64,000 nt of DNA from Paenibacillus sp. SZ31. GTDB lineage: Bacteria > Bacillota > Bacilli > Paenibacillales > Paenibacillaceae. The translations under genes and the position numbers were made by a program. The stretch spans positions 558,001 to 622,000 of the forward strand of contig NZ_JABBEA010000002.1 in NCBI RefSeq assembly GCF_012912005.1. The letters run 5' to 3'. Positions 14,983-24,306 of the stretch are shown here, in pieces. The stretch's first letter is position 1; each line of letters begins with the position of its first letter. The notes below the pieces were generated by a model, which had not been told where the DNA came from, made no database searches, and saw nothing but the letters and a program-made list of their open reading frames with translations.

Positions 14983-16422
14983 TTAGACCTTTGGCCTTAC
15001 TCTCGAAATGCTACCTATCAGTAATAGAATAGCCAGACCCGCAGTGATCAGGGCAATGGTATGCAGTCCTTCAGAACGAATGCCTCCACCGAAGGTTATG
15101 CCTAGTAAACTCGTGGACAAGATACTACCAATCGAGCGGAACGTAACGTATAACCCTGAAGCGGCTCCGGTCTCTTCCGGTGATGTGACATCATACAGCG
15201 CTGTTTGCAGACCCATGTTGTTGAATCCATTGGGAATACCTAGTACGGCATTCACTACCAGAATCAATAACATGGAGCTATTTTCACCAAGCAACAATAA
15301 TAGAAGTGTACTTGCAACTAATAGAAGGTTCCCCACAATGATCGTTGTACGATAACCGAAACGTTTATTGCATTTGACCGCAACTGAAGTCATGATCACG
15401 CCTAACCCTGCCAGAGGAAGCATGAGCAAGCCGGTTGTTTTGGGATCATATCCCTTCACTTGGTCTAACCATAGCGGAATACAGAAGAACAACGAATAGA
15501 AAACAACATTAACTCCAATATATTGAACGTAGACAAATCGGAGTCGCCGATTAGAAGTAATCATATGAATATTCATAAATGGACTTGTTGCATGCTTTTC
15601 CCACCATACAAGAACAGTACCTGTAATCAGGGAAACGATGAGCAGCCACCAGGACATGCCGTCCGACAAAGACAGCAGGAACAGCATCAGTGTTGTCAGC
15701 ATGAGGACAAATAGTCCGATACCCGGGATGTCCATGCGTTTCCAAACAGGTGCAGCTACTGTTCCGTTCGCAATCGTTGCCTCTTGCACAACTTGGTCTT
15801 TAGGCAGCCATGCACGAGCAATCCACAGCGTTGCCAAGGTGATCGGGATGTTAATCCAGAAGATCGATTGCCAACCGATCGAGCCGACCAGAATACCCCC
15901 AAGTGTGGGACCGAATGCAGCCATGACATTAGCCATGATCGAAACCAGCGCCAGAGCTGAGGCAATTCGATTGGGATCATCCTTCGCTCCCTGCTGTGTG
16001 GCAGCCGCTCGCAACATGGACATGCCCGCAGGGAAAGCTACAGCACTACCCAAAGCCTGTATAATACGCATAGCCAAAAGCATGCCAAAATTCGGTGCCC
16101 ATACGGCCACCACACTACTGAGCAGAACAAGCGACAGTCCACTCAGAAAGATTCGTTTCGCTCCAAAGAGATCCGAGAGCTTGCCCGCAAGTGAAGGTCC
16201 GATGGCTCCTGCCAGATAGAAACCCGATAGTAACCAGGTCACTGTTGCGAGATTCACCTGAAATTCTGTTCCGATCCTCATGAGCGCCACAGCAATCATG
16301 GATGAGTTCAATGGGTTGAGTAGCACACCCAGTGCAACCACCCATGCAATTTTTCGAATAAGCTTATCTGAATGGGGTTTGGCATCAGGTTGGATCGAGG
16401 AATGAGTTGTTAGTCGTGTCAT
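14983..16422 (-). CDS. MFS transporter, DHA2-like drug efflux family
   Basis: From the ATG at 16422 (GGAGG seven bases upstream) the protein has 479 residues and about 14 hydrophobic segments. LNPLNSSMIAVALMRIG is the segment 1 pattern of DHA2 pumps. AGKLSDLFGAKRIFL is MFS motif A and FGPTLGGILVG the antiporter motif C. It probably exports a toxic compound by proton antiport. The LysR-type gene at 16539 is divergent and shares a 116-bp AT-rich promoter region, the usual arrangement for LysR control. The substrate is not known. Confidence 0.9.
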   Translation of the reverse strand: MTRLTTHSSIQPDAKPHSDKLIRKIAWVVALGVLLNPLNSSMIAVALMRIGTEFQVNLATVTWLLSGFYLAGAIGPSLAGKLSDLFGAKRIFLSGLSLVLLSSVVAVWAPNFGMLLAMRIIQALGSAVAFPAGMSMLRAAATQQGAKDDPNRIASALALVSIMANVMAAFGPTLGGILVGSIGWQSIFWINIPITLATLWIARAWLPKDQVVQEATIANGTVAAPVWKRMDIPGIGLFVLMLTTLMLFLLSLSDGMSWWLLIVSLITGTVLVWWEKHATSPFMNIHMITSNRRLRFVYVQYIGVNVVFYSLFFCIPLWLDQVKGYDPKTTGLLMLPLAGLGVIMTSVAVKCNKRFGYRTTIIVGNLLLVASTLLLLLLGENSSMLLILVVNAVLGIPNGFNNMGLQTALYDVTSPEETGAASGLYVTFRSIGSILSTSLLGITFGGGIRSEGLHTIALITAGLAILLLIGSISRVRPKV

Positions 16423-16538
16423 TGCAGAGCCTCCGTATTGAGAATGCTCCAAGTATAATTCAGTTTCATCATTAGAAAAAATATATATATTCGTATAATA
16501 TAATAATAAAATCATTATCAATAAAAGGTGGATCAGCC

Positions 16539-17423
16539 ATGGATATCGCCCATTTGAAATATTTTCAAACCGTAGCTCGCACCGAACACATGACGCAGGC
16601 TGCCCATGAACTGCATATGGCCCAACCCGCACTAAGCATGATCATTTCCCGTCTGGAGGACGAAGTGGGGGTTCCTTTGTTCGATCGTGTCGGCAGACAG
16701 ATTCGTTTGAACGCTTGTGGTAAAGCCTATTTGAAGCGGGTCAATCAGTCTTTGGCTAATCTGGAAGAAGGAAAACGAGAAGCCATGGAATTAGCCGGTT
16801 ACGAACAAGGCAGAATCTCACTGGCTACGACCACATTGAACCGTTTAACGAAATTATTATCTGCCTACCTCACGCAACATCCGGATGTGAACTTCAAGAT
16901 CACACAAGCTTCAACCGAAAAAGAAAAGCTGCAATTACTTGAACAGTCCGAAATTGATTTCTTCCTGACCTCCCAATGCATTGATCGTGCGGATATTAAA
17001 CATATCCCTCTGATCACGGAAGAAATCTTGCTGACCGTTCCGCCAACGCATCCGCTTGCTGGACGCGACCGGATTTCACTTGCAGAGCTGGCTAATGAGG
17101 ACTTCATATCCCTTAAACAAGGATATTCATTTCGGGAAATAACGGATATGTATTGCAGACAGGCTGGTTTCCTCCCTCATATCATATGTGAAGGGGACGA
17201 ACCTGCTGCCATTGCAGGTCTCGTTCAAGCCGGTTTGGGAATCGCCTTTGCTCCCGCAGCTTCACAGAGAGAAGACGATACACTCTCCTACCTTCATATT
17301 GATGGTGCTGATTGTCAATTAACGTTCTATCTTGCCTGGGTCGAGGGACGTTATCTATCACGCACTGCCCAAAATTTTCGTGATTATGTCATCGGCTATT
17401 TCGCGAATCTCAACACGGCTTGA
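16539..17423 (+). CDS. LysR family transcriptional regulator
   Basis: A 294-residue LysR protein. The N-terminal winged helix-turn-helix reads MDIAHLKYFQTVARTEHMTQ then AAHELHMAQPALSMIISRLEDEVGVPLFDRVGRQ, a textbook match. Residues 90-290 form the periplasmic-binding-like effector domain. AAAGGTGG precedes the ATG. It is divergent from the DHA2-like pump at 16422 and most likely controls it and itself from the region 16423-16538, which is very AT-rich (ATATATATTCG repeats). Confidence 0.95.
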   Translation: MDIAHLKYFQTVARTEHMTQAAHELHMAQPALSMIISRLEDEVGVPLFDRVGRQIRLNACGKAYLKRVNQSLANLEEGKREAMELAGYEQGRISLATTTLNRLTKLLSAYLTQHPDVNFKITQASTEKEKLQLLEQSEIDFFLTSQCIDRADIKHIPLITEEILLTVPPTHPLAGRDRISLAELANEDFISLKQGYSFREITDMYCRQAGFLPHIICEGDEPAAIAGLVQAGLGIAFAPAASQREDDTLSYLHIDGADCQLTFYLAWVEGRYLSRTAQNFRDYVIGYFANLNTA

Positions 17424-17439
17424 AGATCGATGACTGCAA

Positions 17440-17478
17440 ATAAGCCCACTCCATTACACGATAACGGCGTGGGCTTAT
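17440..17478 (+). terminator. Possible terminator of LysR gene
   Basis: ATAAGCCCAC pairs perfectly with GTGGGCTTAT around a 19-base loop, 17 bp after the LysR stop. The downstream T content is low, so termination strength is uncertain. Confidence 0.5.
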
Positions 17479-17617
17479 GTATATGAATCTTCCAGTTGCT
17501 TCATCTATTCGTTCGCATTAGAAAACACTACATCAGTATTTTGGTCATTCGGTATAGGGCAAGGTAGTCAATGCTACGATAGGGTGCTCTTCATTCTTCG
17601 CTTTTTTCAAAATTGAA

Positions 17618-17980
17618 TTAGAACCTGGCATCAGGTTGGTTGAGTGATATGCCCTCAACGATTACGTTCACCGTATCAATGGTTAATCCGGTCAACTGTT
17701 CCACATGCAGTCTCACATTGTTTTGCAATTCCCTGCAAACTTCATGCACTTTCGTTCCATAACGAACAACAACCTTTAAGTTAATCTCCAGTTTGGATTC
17801 TACCTTGCGGATGGCAATACCATTTTGCAGACTTTTCCCGCTCCACTTTTTGGTGATACCTTCTACAAGTCCTGTCGACATGGAGGAAATCTCACTCGTG
17901 GTATTCGCGATCTTGCCGACAATTTTGGAGATCACATCATCCGAGATTTGAATTTTTCCCAGTACATTCTGAATGGACAT
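17618..17980 (-). CDS. Asp23/Gls24 family envelope stress protein
   Basis: A 120-residue protein matching Asp23/Gls24: GKIQISDDVISKIVGKIAN at the start, then EITK-type glycine turns, GIAIRKVESKLEINLKVVVRYG and VCRELQNNVRLHVEQLTGLT, ending VNVIVEGI. Members are small cytosolic proteins linked to the membrane and to cell envelope homeostasis in Firmicutes. GGAGG precedes the ATG. It is a single-gene unit following the S9 peptidase operon terminator. Confidence 0.92.
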   Translation of the reverse strand: MSIQNVLGKIQISDDVISKIVGKIANTTSEISSMSTGLVEGITKKWSGKSLQNGIAIRKVESKLEINLKVVVRYGTKVHEVCRELQNNVRLHVEQLTGLTIDTVNVIVEGISLNQPDARF

Positions 17981-18106
17981 CCTAAGTCCTCCTTTTTACG
18001 CCTATGTTTTTTCGATAGATAACAATATCATTTAATATAAATATAAATCATACAGAGTCCAATTTCAACTTTTGAATCCCGACGTCCATATTTCTACCTG
18101 TACATG

Positions 18107-18139
18107 CCAAAAAAGCCGCGATCATCGCGGCTTTTTTGG
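18107..18139. terminator. Bidirectional terminator after the peptide operon
   Basis: CCAAAAAAGCCGCGA-TCA-TCGCGGCTTTTTTGG is a perfect 15-bp stem with a 3-base loop and T/A runs built into the arms. It ends the transcript of the gene ending at 18145. Confidence 0.92.
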
Positions 18140-18144
18140 TCATA

Positions 18145-18621
18145 TTATGGGAATTTCAATTGAATACGGACAGGAATGTGGGAGGATGACTCGCCCTCTG
18201 TTCTGCCTTCTTCTGCTGCCTCTGTGTCTTCTGCTTGCACGAGCCATTGTCTGCCAATTAACGATTGCAGCAATTCAATCTCTTGTGCGGTCAGATGAAT
18301 ATGCTTCAGTGACAGTTCATCTTGGACATAATCCCGATCCACCTTACGATCAAACCGGAAATCGAGCAATCGCTTCAACCCGTTAATATGCAAAAACTTA
18401 AACTCATAACCTTGACGTATCGCCTTTTCCCAATCGTCTCCGATATCAGCTGCTGTCTGTAGTCTTTCATCGAAATCCATTGCGGATTCCTTAACCAAAG
18501 GCAGCAACTTCGAATAGTCTCGACGTTGTAACCATTCAATAATCAATTCTCCCGGTACCCCACTTGTCAGAACATTCTCTACCAGAAGCCCTACAGGAAT
18601 GGACAGCTGAGTTCGACTCAT
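18145..18621 (-). CDS. Hypothetical protein, translationally coupled to S9 peptidase
   Basis: A 158-residue cytosolic protein (MSRTQLSIPVGLLVENVLTS start) with mixed charge, no membrane segment and a Glu/Ser-rich stretch near the C-terminus. I do not recognise a family. Its ATG overlaps the TGA of the S9 peptidase by four bases and GGAGGGAG lies just upstream, so the two are coupled. It is the last gene of the peptide-uptake operon that begins at 26263. A helper role in peptide breakdown is possible but only by position. Confidence 0.75.
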   Translation of the reverse strand: MSRTQLSIPVGLLVENVLTSGVPGELIIEWLQRRDYSKLLPLVKESAMDFDERLQTAADIGDDWEKAIRQGYEFKFLHINGLKRLLDFRFDRKVDRDYVQDELSLKHIHLTAQEIELLQSLIGRQWLVQAEDTEAAEEGRTEGESSSHIPVRIQLKFP

Positions 18622-20636
18622 TGCTCTCCCTCCTCATTCCCGAGATACTGATTGAACCAGGCATTCACCTGTTCGAAGCTATCGATCCGAAGTGAAGGTT
18701 TACCGCTTTTGAGTAAACTGTGGTTGGAGCCCGGATAACGAATCAGTTTGGTCTTTTTACCGTATCGTTTTAGCGTGGTATATAATTCCTCCGCTTGCGC
18801 AATCGGTGTCCGATAGTCCTGCTCTCCGTGCATGATCAGAAGTGGCGTCTCAATGTGATGTGCATGGGCAAGAGGTGAACGGGACCACAGGAAGTCAGCG
18901 TTTTCCGCCGGATTGCCGCCAATGACTCCCTCAACATAGGAAATTCCGATATCGCTCGTTCCATACATGGACAACCAGTTGGAGATGCAACGCTGAGTTA
19001 CAGCCGCCTTGAAACGGTGCGTATGCGCTACGATCCAGTTGGTCATCACCCCACCATAACTGCCACCTGCTACACCAAGACGTGATGCATCTAGGAAATC
19101 ATATGTAGCCAGGGCATAATCAACAGCTTCCATCAGATCCCGGTAATCGCCTCCGGCAAAGTCACCACGGCATGCTCTGGCAAACTCCTGTCCGTATCCC
19201 ATACTTCCGCGAGGATTGATCCATAACACAGCATACCCTTGCGCAACGAGTGTCTGCATCTCATGACTGAATGTTCCCGTATACATGGCGTGAGGTCCAC
19301 CATGAATTTGCAAAATCAGTGGCAGCTTCCCATTGGATGAACGTACTGCTGGTGTAGCTAACCAACCTTGAAGCGGCCATCCATCGGAAGACTTAAACTC
19401 TACACGTACAGGCACATTTACAGCTAATTCAGCCATGAATTCATCATTTCGGCGGGTGAGTCTGAACATTTCACCACTTTCAACATGCACGCGATATAAC
19501 TCTCCAGGATGTCCATCCGTCAATGCAGCGATAACCAGCGACGTACCATCCGGCGTTAAGGTATACTGATACACATCCTTTTCACCAGCGCCCGTCACCA
19601 ATTGACAAGCCCCATCTTCTTGAATTCGGTACACATCCACATTCCCGTTATGCGTTCCGAGTACATATACACCTCTTTCCGGATGATGGACATCCGAGAT
19701 TGGAGAAGGTGACGCACCTGCCGACTTCATATCTCCCAGTGCTGCGTTACCAATCTGCATATCTACTTGCGGTGCGATTGACCTGGGTACACCTCGATGA
19801 ACGGGGACTGCATATAATCTGTTGTGACTCCCACTTCCGTATTCGCGATCACTGGCGATCAGGATCAACTGCTGTCCATCGGGTGAATAGGAGAACTGGC
19901 TTACCGCCAGATTGGAATCCGTCACTTTGAAGAGATCACTCTCTCCTAGTCGAATGCTGTATACATCCGTAAAGTACAGCAGATCCGCATCAAGCTCCTC
20001 ATCCTCCACTTGCTTGGATATGAAGGAAAGGTGCTGGCTATCTGGCGACCATGCTGGAGCACTGATATTCCATAGCCCAGAAGTCACCTGCGTGATCTGC
20101 CCGCTTTTGATCTCATATACAAACAACTGGCTGTATTGGCCATCCCACCAGCCAGCCCCTTCCGCCTTCGGCGTTGTACGCTCGAAGACTTTACCTCGCA
20201 GCACAGGTGCAGACTCCTGTTGCACGTCAGCTTTCTTCTGTTGGTCCTCTGGTTGTACTTTGCTGGTAAACGCAATGTACTGCCCGTTAGGTGACCAGAT
20301 GTAACTCAATATTTTACGTGCGGGAGATATCAGCATGACCGGCTCTTTTTGATCTGAATGGAGCGTCCATAATCCTTTGCCCCCATCCACTGAGCGAATG
20401 AATGTGAGCTGTGTGCCATCTGGCGACCAAGCAGGTGAGGAATCTTTTGTTCCATCCGAAAGTGCAATATCTTCATCACCATCGAGGGAGATTCCTCGAA
20501 TTTGTGTGTTATATTCGTTTTTATCCTGATCTATGGTCTGTTCCACATAAGCAATTTGCCCGTTGAGACTGATCACTGGCTGACTGATCCAACGATAGTG
20601 ACTCAGATCCTCCGGCATAATTGGTCTTTGATTCAT
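18618..20636 (-). CDS. S9 family serine peptidase (acylaminoacyl-/prolyl oligopeptidase type)
   Basis: A 672-residue cytosolic peptidase. Residues 1-400 form a beta-propeller with repeated (A/Y)SPDG(Q/T) blades (70, 115, 196, 250, 362). The alpha/beta hydrolase domain follows: oxyanion-region HGGPH (445-449), nucleophile elbow GGSYGG with Ser526, Asp607 in HGEQDYR, and His639 in PGSNHS. Such enzymes cleave short peptides, often removing N-terminal residues. GAAGGGAG precedes the ATG. It lies 21 bp after the Dpp-type permease and so probably hydrolyses peptides imported by that system. Confidence 0.93.
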   Translation of the reverse strand: MNQRPIMPEDLSHYRWISQPVISLNGQIAYVEQTIDQDKNEYNTQIRGISLDGDEDIALSDGTKDSSPAWSPDGTQLTFIRSVDGGKGLWTLHSDQKEPVMLISPARKILSYIWSPNGQYIAFTSKVQPEDQQKKADVQQESAPVLRGKVFERTTPKAEGAGWWDGQYSQLFVYEIKSGQITQVTSGLWNISAPAWSPDSQHLSFISKQVEDEELDADLLYFTDVYSIRLGESDLFKVTDSNLAVSQFSYSPDGQQLILIASDREYGSGSHNRLYAVPVHRGVPRSIAPQVDMQIGNAALGDMKSAGASPSPISDVHHPERGVYVLGTHNGNVDVYRIQEDGACQLVTGAGEKDVYQYTLTPDGTSLVIAALTDGHPGELYRVHVESGEMFRLTRRNDEFMAELAVNVPVRVEFKSSDGWPLQGWLATPAVRSSNGKLPLILQIHGGPHAMYTGTFSHEMQTLVAQGYAVLWINPRGSMGYGQEFARACRGDFAGGDYRDLMEAVDYALATYDFLDASRLGVAGGSYGGVMTNWIVAHTHRFKAAVTQRCISNWLSMYGTSDIGISYVEGVIGGNPAENADFLWSRSPLAHAHHIETPLLIMHGEQDYRTPIAQAEELYTTLKRYGKKTKLIRYPGSNHSLLKSGKPSLRIDSFEQVNAWFNQYLGNEEGEQ

Positions 20637-20657
20637 AATGATGGCTCCCTTCTCCGT

Positions 20658-21587
20658 TTATTTATGGGTTGTCTCCGTACGTGGATCAAGCACATCACGT
20701 AGCCAATCTCCAAGGAAAATAACACCGAGTACGGTAAATGTAATGGCTAGTCCCGGGAATGTAGCGACCCACCAGCTTGTTGCAACATATTGTCTGCCAT
20801 CACTGAGCATACCTCCCCAGGATACATCGGGTGGTTTAATACCTAGACCCAGGAAGCTGAGTGAAGCTTCCATAATAATCGTCGTGCCGACATTCATACC
20901 GCAGATTACAATAAAGGATGAAAGGATATTCGGCAGAATGTGTTTCAGAATCAATCTTCCATTCTTGGCACCAATCGATCTGGCCGCATGAACAAAATCC
21001 CGCTCCTTGATACTAAGAACCTCACTTCTTACTACACGGGTGAATGGCACCCAGTTCGTCACCCCGATGACAAAGATCAGCGTCGTGATACCTGGGCCAA
21101 CAATTGCCATTACAACGAGCATGAACAGAATGGTCGGAATCGCCATGAATGCATCACCTACACGCATGATTACAGCGTCCACCCATTTCCCGTAGAATCC
21201 GGATACCAGCCCCAGAATGGCGCCAATGATTCCTGACACAATCACTGCCCCCATACCCACGATTAAGGAAACCCGCGCACCATATACAATACGGCTCCAC
21301 ATGTCTCTGCCGAGATTATCGGTACCCAGCCAGTATTCGGCCGTTCCGCCCTCAAGCCATGCTGGTGGTTTAAGTCGGCCCAGCGGATTGACCGCTGCCG
21401 GATCATGACTCGTCAATAGAGGTGCACCTATGGCAATTAACACAACCAACACTACAAGCACAGCACCAAACATTCCGGTCTTGCTGATGATCAGTTGTTG
21501 CCAGATATAACGAAATCCCGTTGGTGCACGCCCATTGTCTTGTTCCTGTTCTGTACCCGGAATTGGCATTTCATTGCTGCCTGGCAT
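20658..21587 (-). CDS. Peptide ABC transporter permease, DppC type
   Basis: A 309-residue inner membrane protein with six hydrophobic segments. The N-terminal HDPAAVNPLGRLKPP and GGTAEYWLGTDNLGRDMWSR segments are the DppC/OppC signature. The EAA cytoplasmic loop is HAARSIGAKNGRLILKHILPN. It pairs with the DppB-type permease 16 bp upstream to form the channel. AAGGAGG precedes the ATG. The operon has no ATPase gene, so ATPases encoded elsewhere must energise it. Confidence 0.93.
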   Translation of the reverse strand: MPGSNEMPIPGTEQEQDNGRAPTGFRYIWQQLIISKTGMFGAVLVVLVVLIAIGAPLLTSHDPAAVNPLGRLKPPAWLEGGTAEYWLGTDNLGRDMWSRIVYGARVSLIVGMGAVIVSGIIGAILGLVSGFYGKWVDAVIMRVGDAFMAIPTILFMLVVMAIVGPGITTLIFVIGVTNWVPFTRVVRSEVLSIKERDFVHAARSIGAKNGRLILKHILPNILSSFIVICGMNVGTTIIMEASLSFLGLGIKPPDVSWGGMLSDGRQYVATSWWVATFPGLAITFTVLGVIFLGDWLRDVLDPRTETTHK

Positions 21588-21603
21588 ATGATTGCACCTC
21601 CTT

Positions 21604-22521
21604 CTAGTCGTATTTGATGCGCGGATCGAGTAGCCTGTAAGCTACATCCGTCAAGATATTGGTCACTACAACGATAACTGCAATGACAAACACCGCTGCC
21701 TGCACGATCGCCATATCATGTGTGTTGACTGCAACGACCAGCAATTGACCCAGTCCAGGCCAGGAGAATACCGTTTCCGTAATCAAGGTTCCCCCGATCA
21801 GACTTGTAAACTGCAAACTCATAATCGTTACGACCGGAATCAGTCCATTCCGAAACGCATGTTTCACAATGACAACCATCCGGCCAAGCCCCTTGCTGCG
21901 GGCTGTTCGAATATAGTCCTGGTTCAGAATCTCCAGCATGCTGGAGCGAATCAGCCGGGTCATCTGCGCGGCCAGTCCAACGCCAAGCGTGAATGCCGGC
22001 AAGATCAGATGTGACAATCCTCCGCGACCAGATACAGGCAATACCCCCAACATGACGGAGAACAAGAGGATAAGCATAATCCCCATCCAAAAGTTTGGCA
22101 TCGCCTTACCAATGACGGATATTCCTGAAATGATGAGATCAGTAAACGTATTGCGTTTGACAGCTGAGATGACGCCAAGTGGCACAGCCATCAGCACGGC
22201 AAAGAACATGGCGGCTACCGCCAGTTCAAAGCTGGCAGGCAATCTCTCCAGCACAAGCTCTAAAGCAGGCTGATTGTAGCGAAAAGACTGACCAAAGTCT
22301 CCCTGTATCGCACTGCCCAGAAACTTCACGTATTGCGTATATAAAGGCTGGTCCAAACCGAGTGCCTGCGTCAAGACAGCACGATCTTCAGCGGTAGCCG
22401 TTTCAGGCAACATTAGCGCAACCGGATCACCGGTGACTCGTACCAAAATGAACACAATTAATGAAACAATGAACAGCACCGGAATGATCTGTAGTAATGA
22501 CTTAAGTACGTATTTGCCCAT
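21604..22521 (-). CDS. Peptide ABC transporter permease, DppB type
   Basis: A 305-residue protein starting MGKYVLKSLLQIIPVLFIVS, the DppB/OppB N-terminus, with six membrane segments and a periplasmic loop containing GLDQPLYTQY and GDFGQSFRYNQP. The EAA loop is RTARSKGLGRMVVIVKHAFRN. GGGAGG lies upstream of the ATG. It follows a terminator-like hairpin at 22658-22700 after the binding protein gene, which would lower permease expression relative to the binding protein. Confidence 0.93.
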   Translation of the reverse strand: MGKYVLKSLLQIIPVLFIVSLIVFILVRVTGDPVALMLPETATAEDRAVLTQALGLDQPLYTQYVKFLGSAIQGDFGQSFRYNQPALELVLERLPASFELAVAAMFFAVLMAVPLGVISAVKRNTFTDLIISGISVIGKAMPNFWMGIMLILLFSVMLGVLPVSGRGGLSHLILPAFTLGVGLAAQMTRLIRSSMLEILNQDYIRTARSKGLGRMVVIVKHAFRNGLIPVVTIMSLQFTSLIGGTLITETVFSWPGLGQLLVVAVNTHDMAIVQAAVFVIAVIVVVTNILTDVAYRLLDPRIKYD

Positions 22522-22657
22522 TCCTTGTTCACCTCCCTTGTAAAGAAAAACACTTATCGACGTACTTTCACAGAAGACAGACCGCAGTTAGTTGAACTTT
22601 TTCTTGCGATGATCGAATCCTTCAGCTCCGCTGAAAACGTATAAATTCTATCATCTT

Positions 22658-22700
22658 AAAAAAGAACGGCAGGAACATGGTTATCCAGTCCCTGCCGTTC
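22658..22700 (-). terminator. Intra-operon terminator after binding protein gene
   Basis: GAACGGCAGG (22664-22673) and CCTGCCGTTC (22691-22700) form a perfect 10-bp GC-rich stem. On the minus strand a run of six T follows. It lies 40 bp after the binding protein stop and about 140 bp before the permease start, so partial read-through or a separate promoter must feed the permeases. Confidence 0.85.
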
Positions 22701-22740
22701 ACGGCCTTATCTTTTCAATGACCGGTTGTTATACCTAATG

Positions 22741-24306
22741 TTACTGTGCAACAGGTGTAATCTCGTCAGCATAGAACATCTCGTCACTGCGCGGCGCGAA
22801 GTTCACTTTAGCATTCGTTCCGTATACACCTTCCATTTGATACAGATATACAGCTGGGCGCTCTTCAGAGAAGATCTGTTGTACTTGTTGATATTCTTTC
22901 TCACGAGCTGCAGGGTCCATGTTCACCAATGCAGATTGAAGCAGTTTTTCTACTTCAGGATTGTTGTAATCCGACTCGCCTTTTGCTTCTTCCAACATAT
23001 AACGATTGTAGTTGTTCGAAGCGTCGAACAAGGAGTTACCAATACCGATCATGAAGATTTCTTTGAATGATTTGGAACTGTAACGTTCACTGAAAGCACT
23101 TGCTTCCAGGACATCCAGGTTGATTTTGAATCCGGCTTGTTCCAGCATTGCTGCAACAACTTCAGCCTGTTCTTTGTACTGTGCAGAAACGGAGATAGTC
23201 ATCTCGGCTTCACCTTCTGCATATCCAGCTTCTTGCAGGAGCTGTTTCGCTTTTTCCTGGTCATACAGTGAAGTTTTGTACAATGAAGGATCAGCACCGA
23301 AGTTGCCTGGTGTTACAGACGTGCGAGTTACGATACCTGCTCCGCCCGCAATGCTGTCCACGATTCCTTGTTTGTCGATAGCTAGGTCAATCGCTTCACG
23401 CACTTTCGGATCAGCCGTGATGCTACCTTCTGTCTGACGGAAGATTAACTGAAGCACACGTTGGATTGGCGCTTTGACAATCTTCTTGTCTGCTTCGCCT
23501 TCGATCCGGGCAATATCAGTGGACGGAATGGAAGAAGCAACATCTACACCACCAGCAAGCAATTCGGATACACGTGTGGAGGCTTCAGGAATAACGCGGA
23601 ATACCACTTCATTCCATTTTGGTTCACCGTCGAAGTAGCTCTCGTTTTTCACCAGTTCTACACGATCATCTTTGGTCCATTTACTGAACTTGTAAGGGCC
23701 TGTTCCTACCGGTTGTTTCAGGAAAGCATCAAATCCGTTGTCTGCGATATATTTTGCCGGCAGAATGCCAGCTCCCATCTTGGACAAACGATTCAGGAGC
23801 AGTGGATCTGGGCCATCCGTGATAATGTCTACGGTATAGTCATCCACCACTTTAACTTCTACGATATTTTTGAAATAGCTGTACTGCTTGAGTGTCTCGT
23901 CCTTGGCTACGCGCTCCAGCGTGTATTTTACATCTGCCGAAGTGAATGGATCGCCATTGTGGAAGGTTACGCCTTCACGCAACTTGAATCTCCATGTTGT
24001 ATCATCTACCTGATCCCATGAGGTCGCAAGTCCTGCAACTTTCTTCTGTTCACTGTCATTTTTGATCAGATAATCAAAAACGTTGACCAGAACCGCCTCA
24101 CTGGAAGTGTTGTTGTTGTTGTGCGGATCGAAACTCTCAATATCGGTTGCCGCAGCAACGGTCAGTGTTGTACTTGCGCTTCCACTGCCCGTTCCTTCTG
24201 TTGCGGAACTATCATTCGTGCTTGTCGTTTTTCCTCCGCAAGCGCTGAGTACCATTACGATTGCCAGTAACGTGATCCACATGCCAGTCCATTGTCTTTT
24301 TTTCAT
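22741..24306 (-). CDS. Peptide ABC transporter substrate-binding lipoprotein (DppA/OppA family)
   Basis: A 521-residue lipoprotein: the signal peptide ends VLSAC with lipidated Cys23, followed by a Gly/Ser/Thr linker. The mature part is the SBP_bac_5 fold: ATDIESFDPHNNNNTSSEAV, then VTFHNGDPFTSADVKYTLER, and the TGPYKFSKW block typical of the family. It catches peptides or similar solutes outside the membrane. Its start overlaps the M20 amidohydrolase stop (ATGA). Confidence 0.94.
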   Translation of the reverse strand: MKKRQWTGMWITLLAIVMVLSACGGKTTSTNDSSATEGTGSGSASTTLTVAAATDIESFDPHNNNNTSSEAVLVNVFDYLIKNDSEQKKVAGLATSWDQVDDTTWRFKLREGVTFHNGDPFTSADVKYTLERVAKDETLKQYSYFKNIVEVKVVDDYTVDIITDGPDPLLLNRLSKMGAGILPAKYIADNGFDAFLKQPVGTGPYKFSKWTKDDRVELVKNESYFDGEPKWNEVVFRVIPEASTRVSELLAGGVDVASSIPSTDIARIEGEADKKIVKAPIQRVLQLIFRQTEGSITADPKVREAIDLAIDKQGIVDSIAGGAGIVTRTSVTPGNFGADPSLYKTSLYDQEKAKQLLQEAGYAEGEAEMTISVSAQYKEQAEVVAAMLEQAGFKINLDVLEASAFSERYSSKSFKEIFMIGIGNSLFDASNNYNRYMLEEAKGESDYNNPEVEKLLQSALVNMDPAAREKEYQQVQQIFSEERPAVYLYQMEGVYGTNAKVNFAPRSDEMFYADEITPVAQ

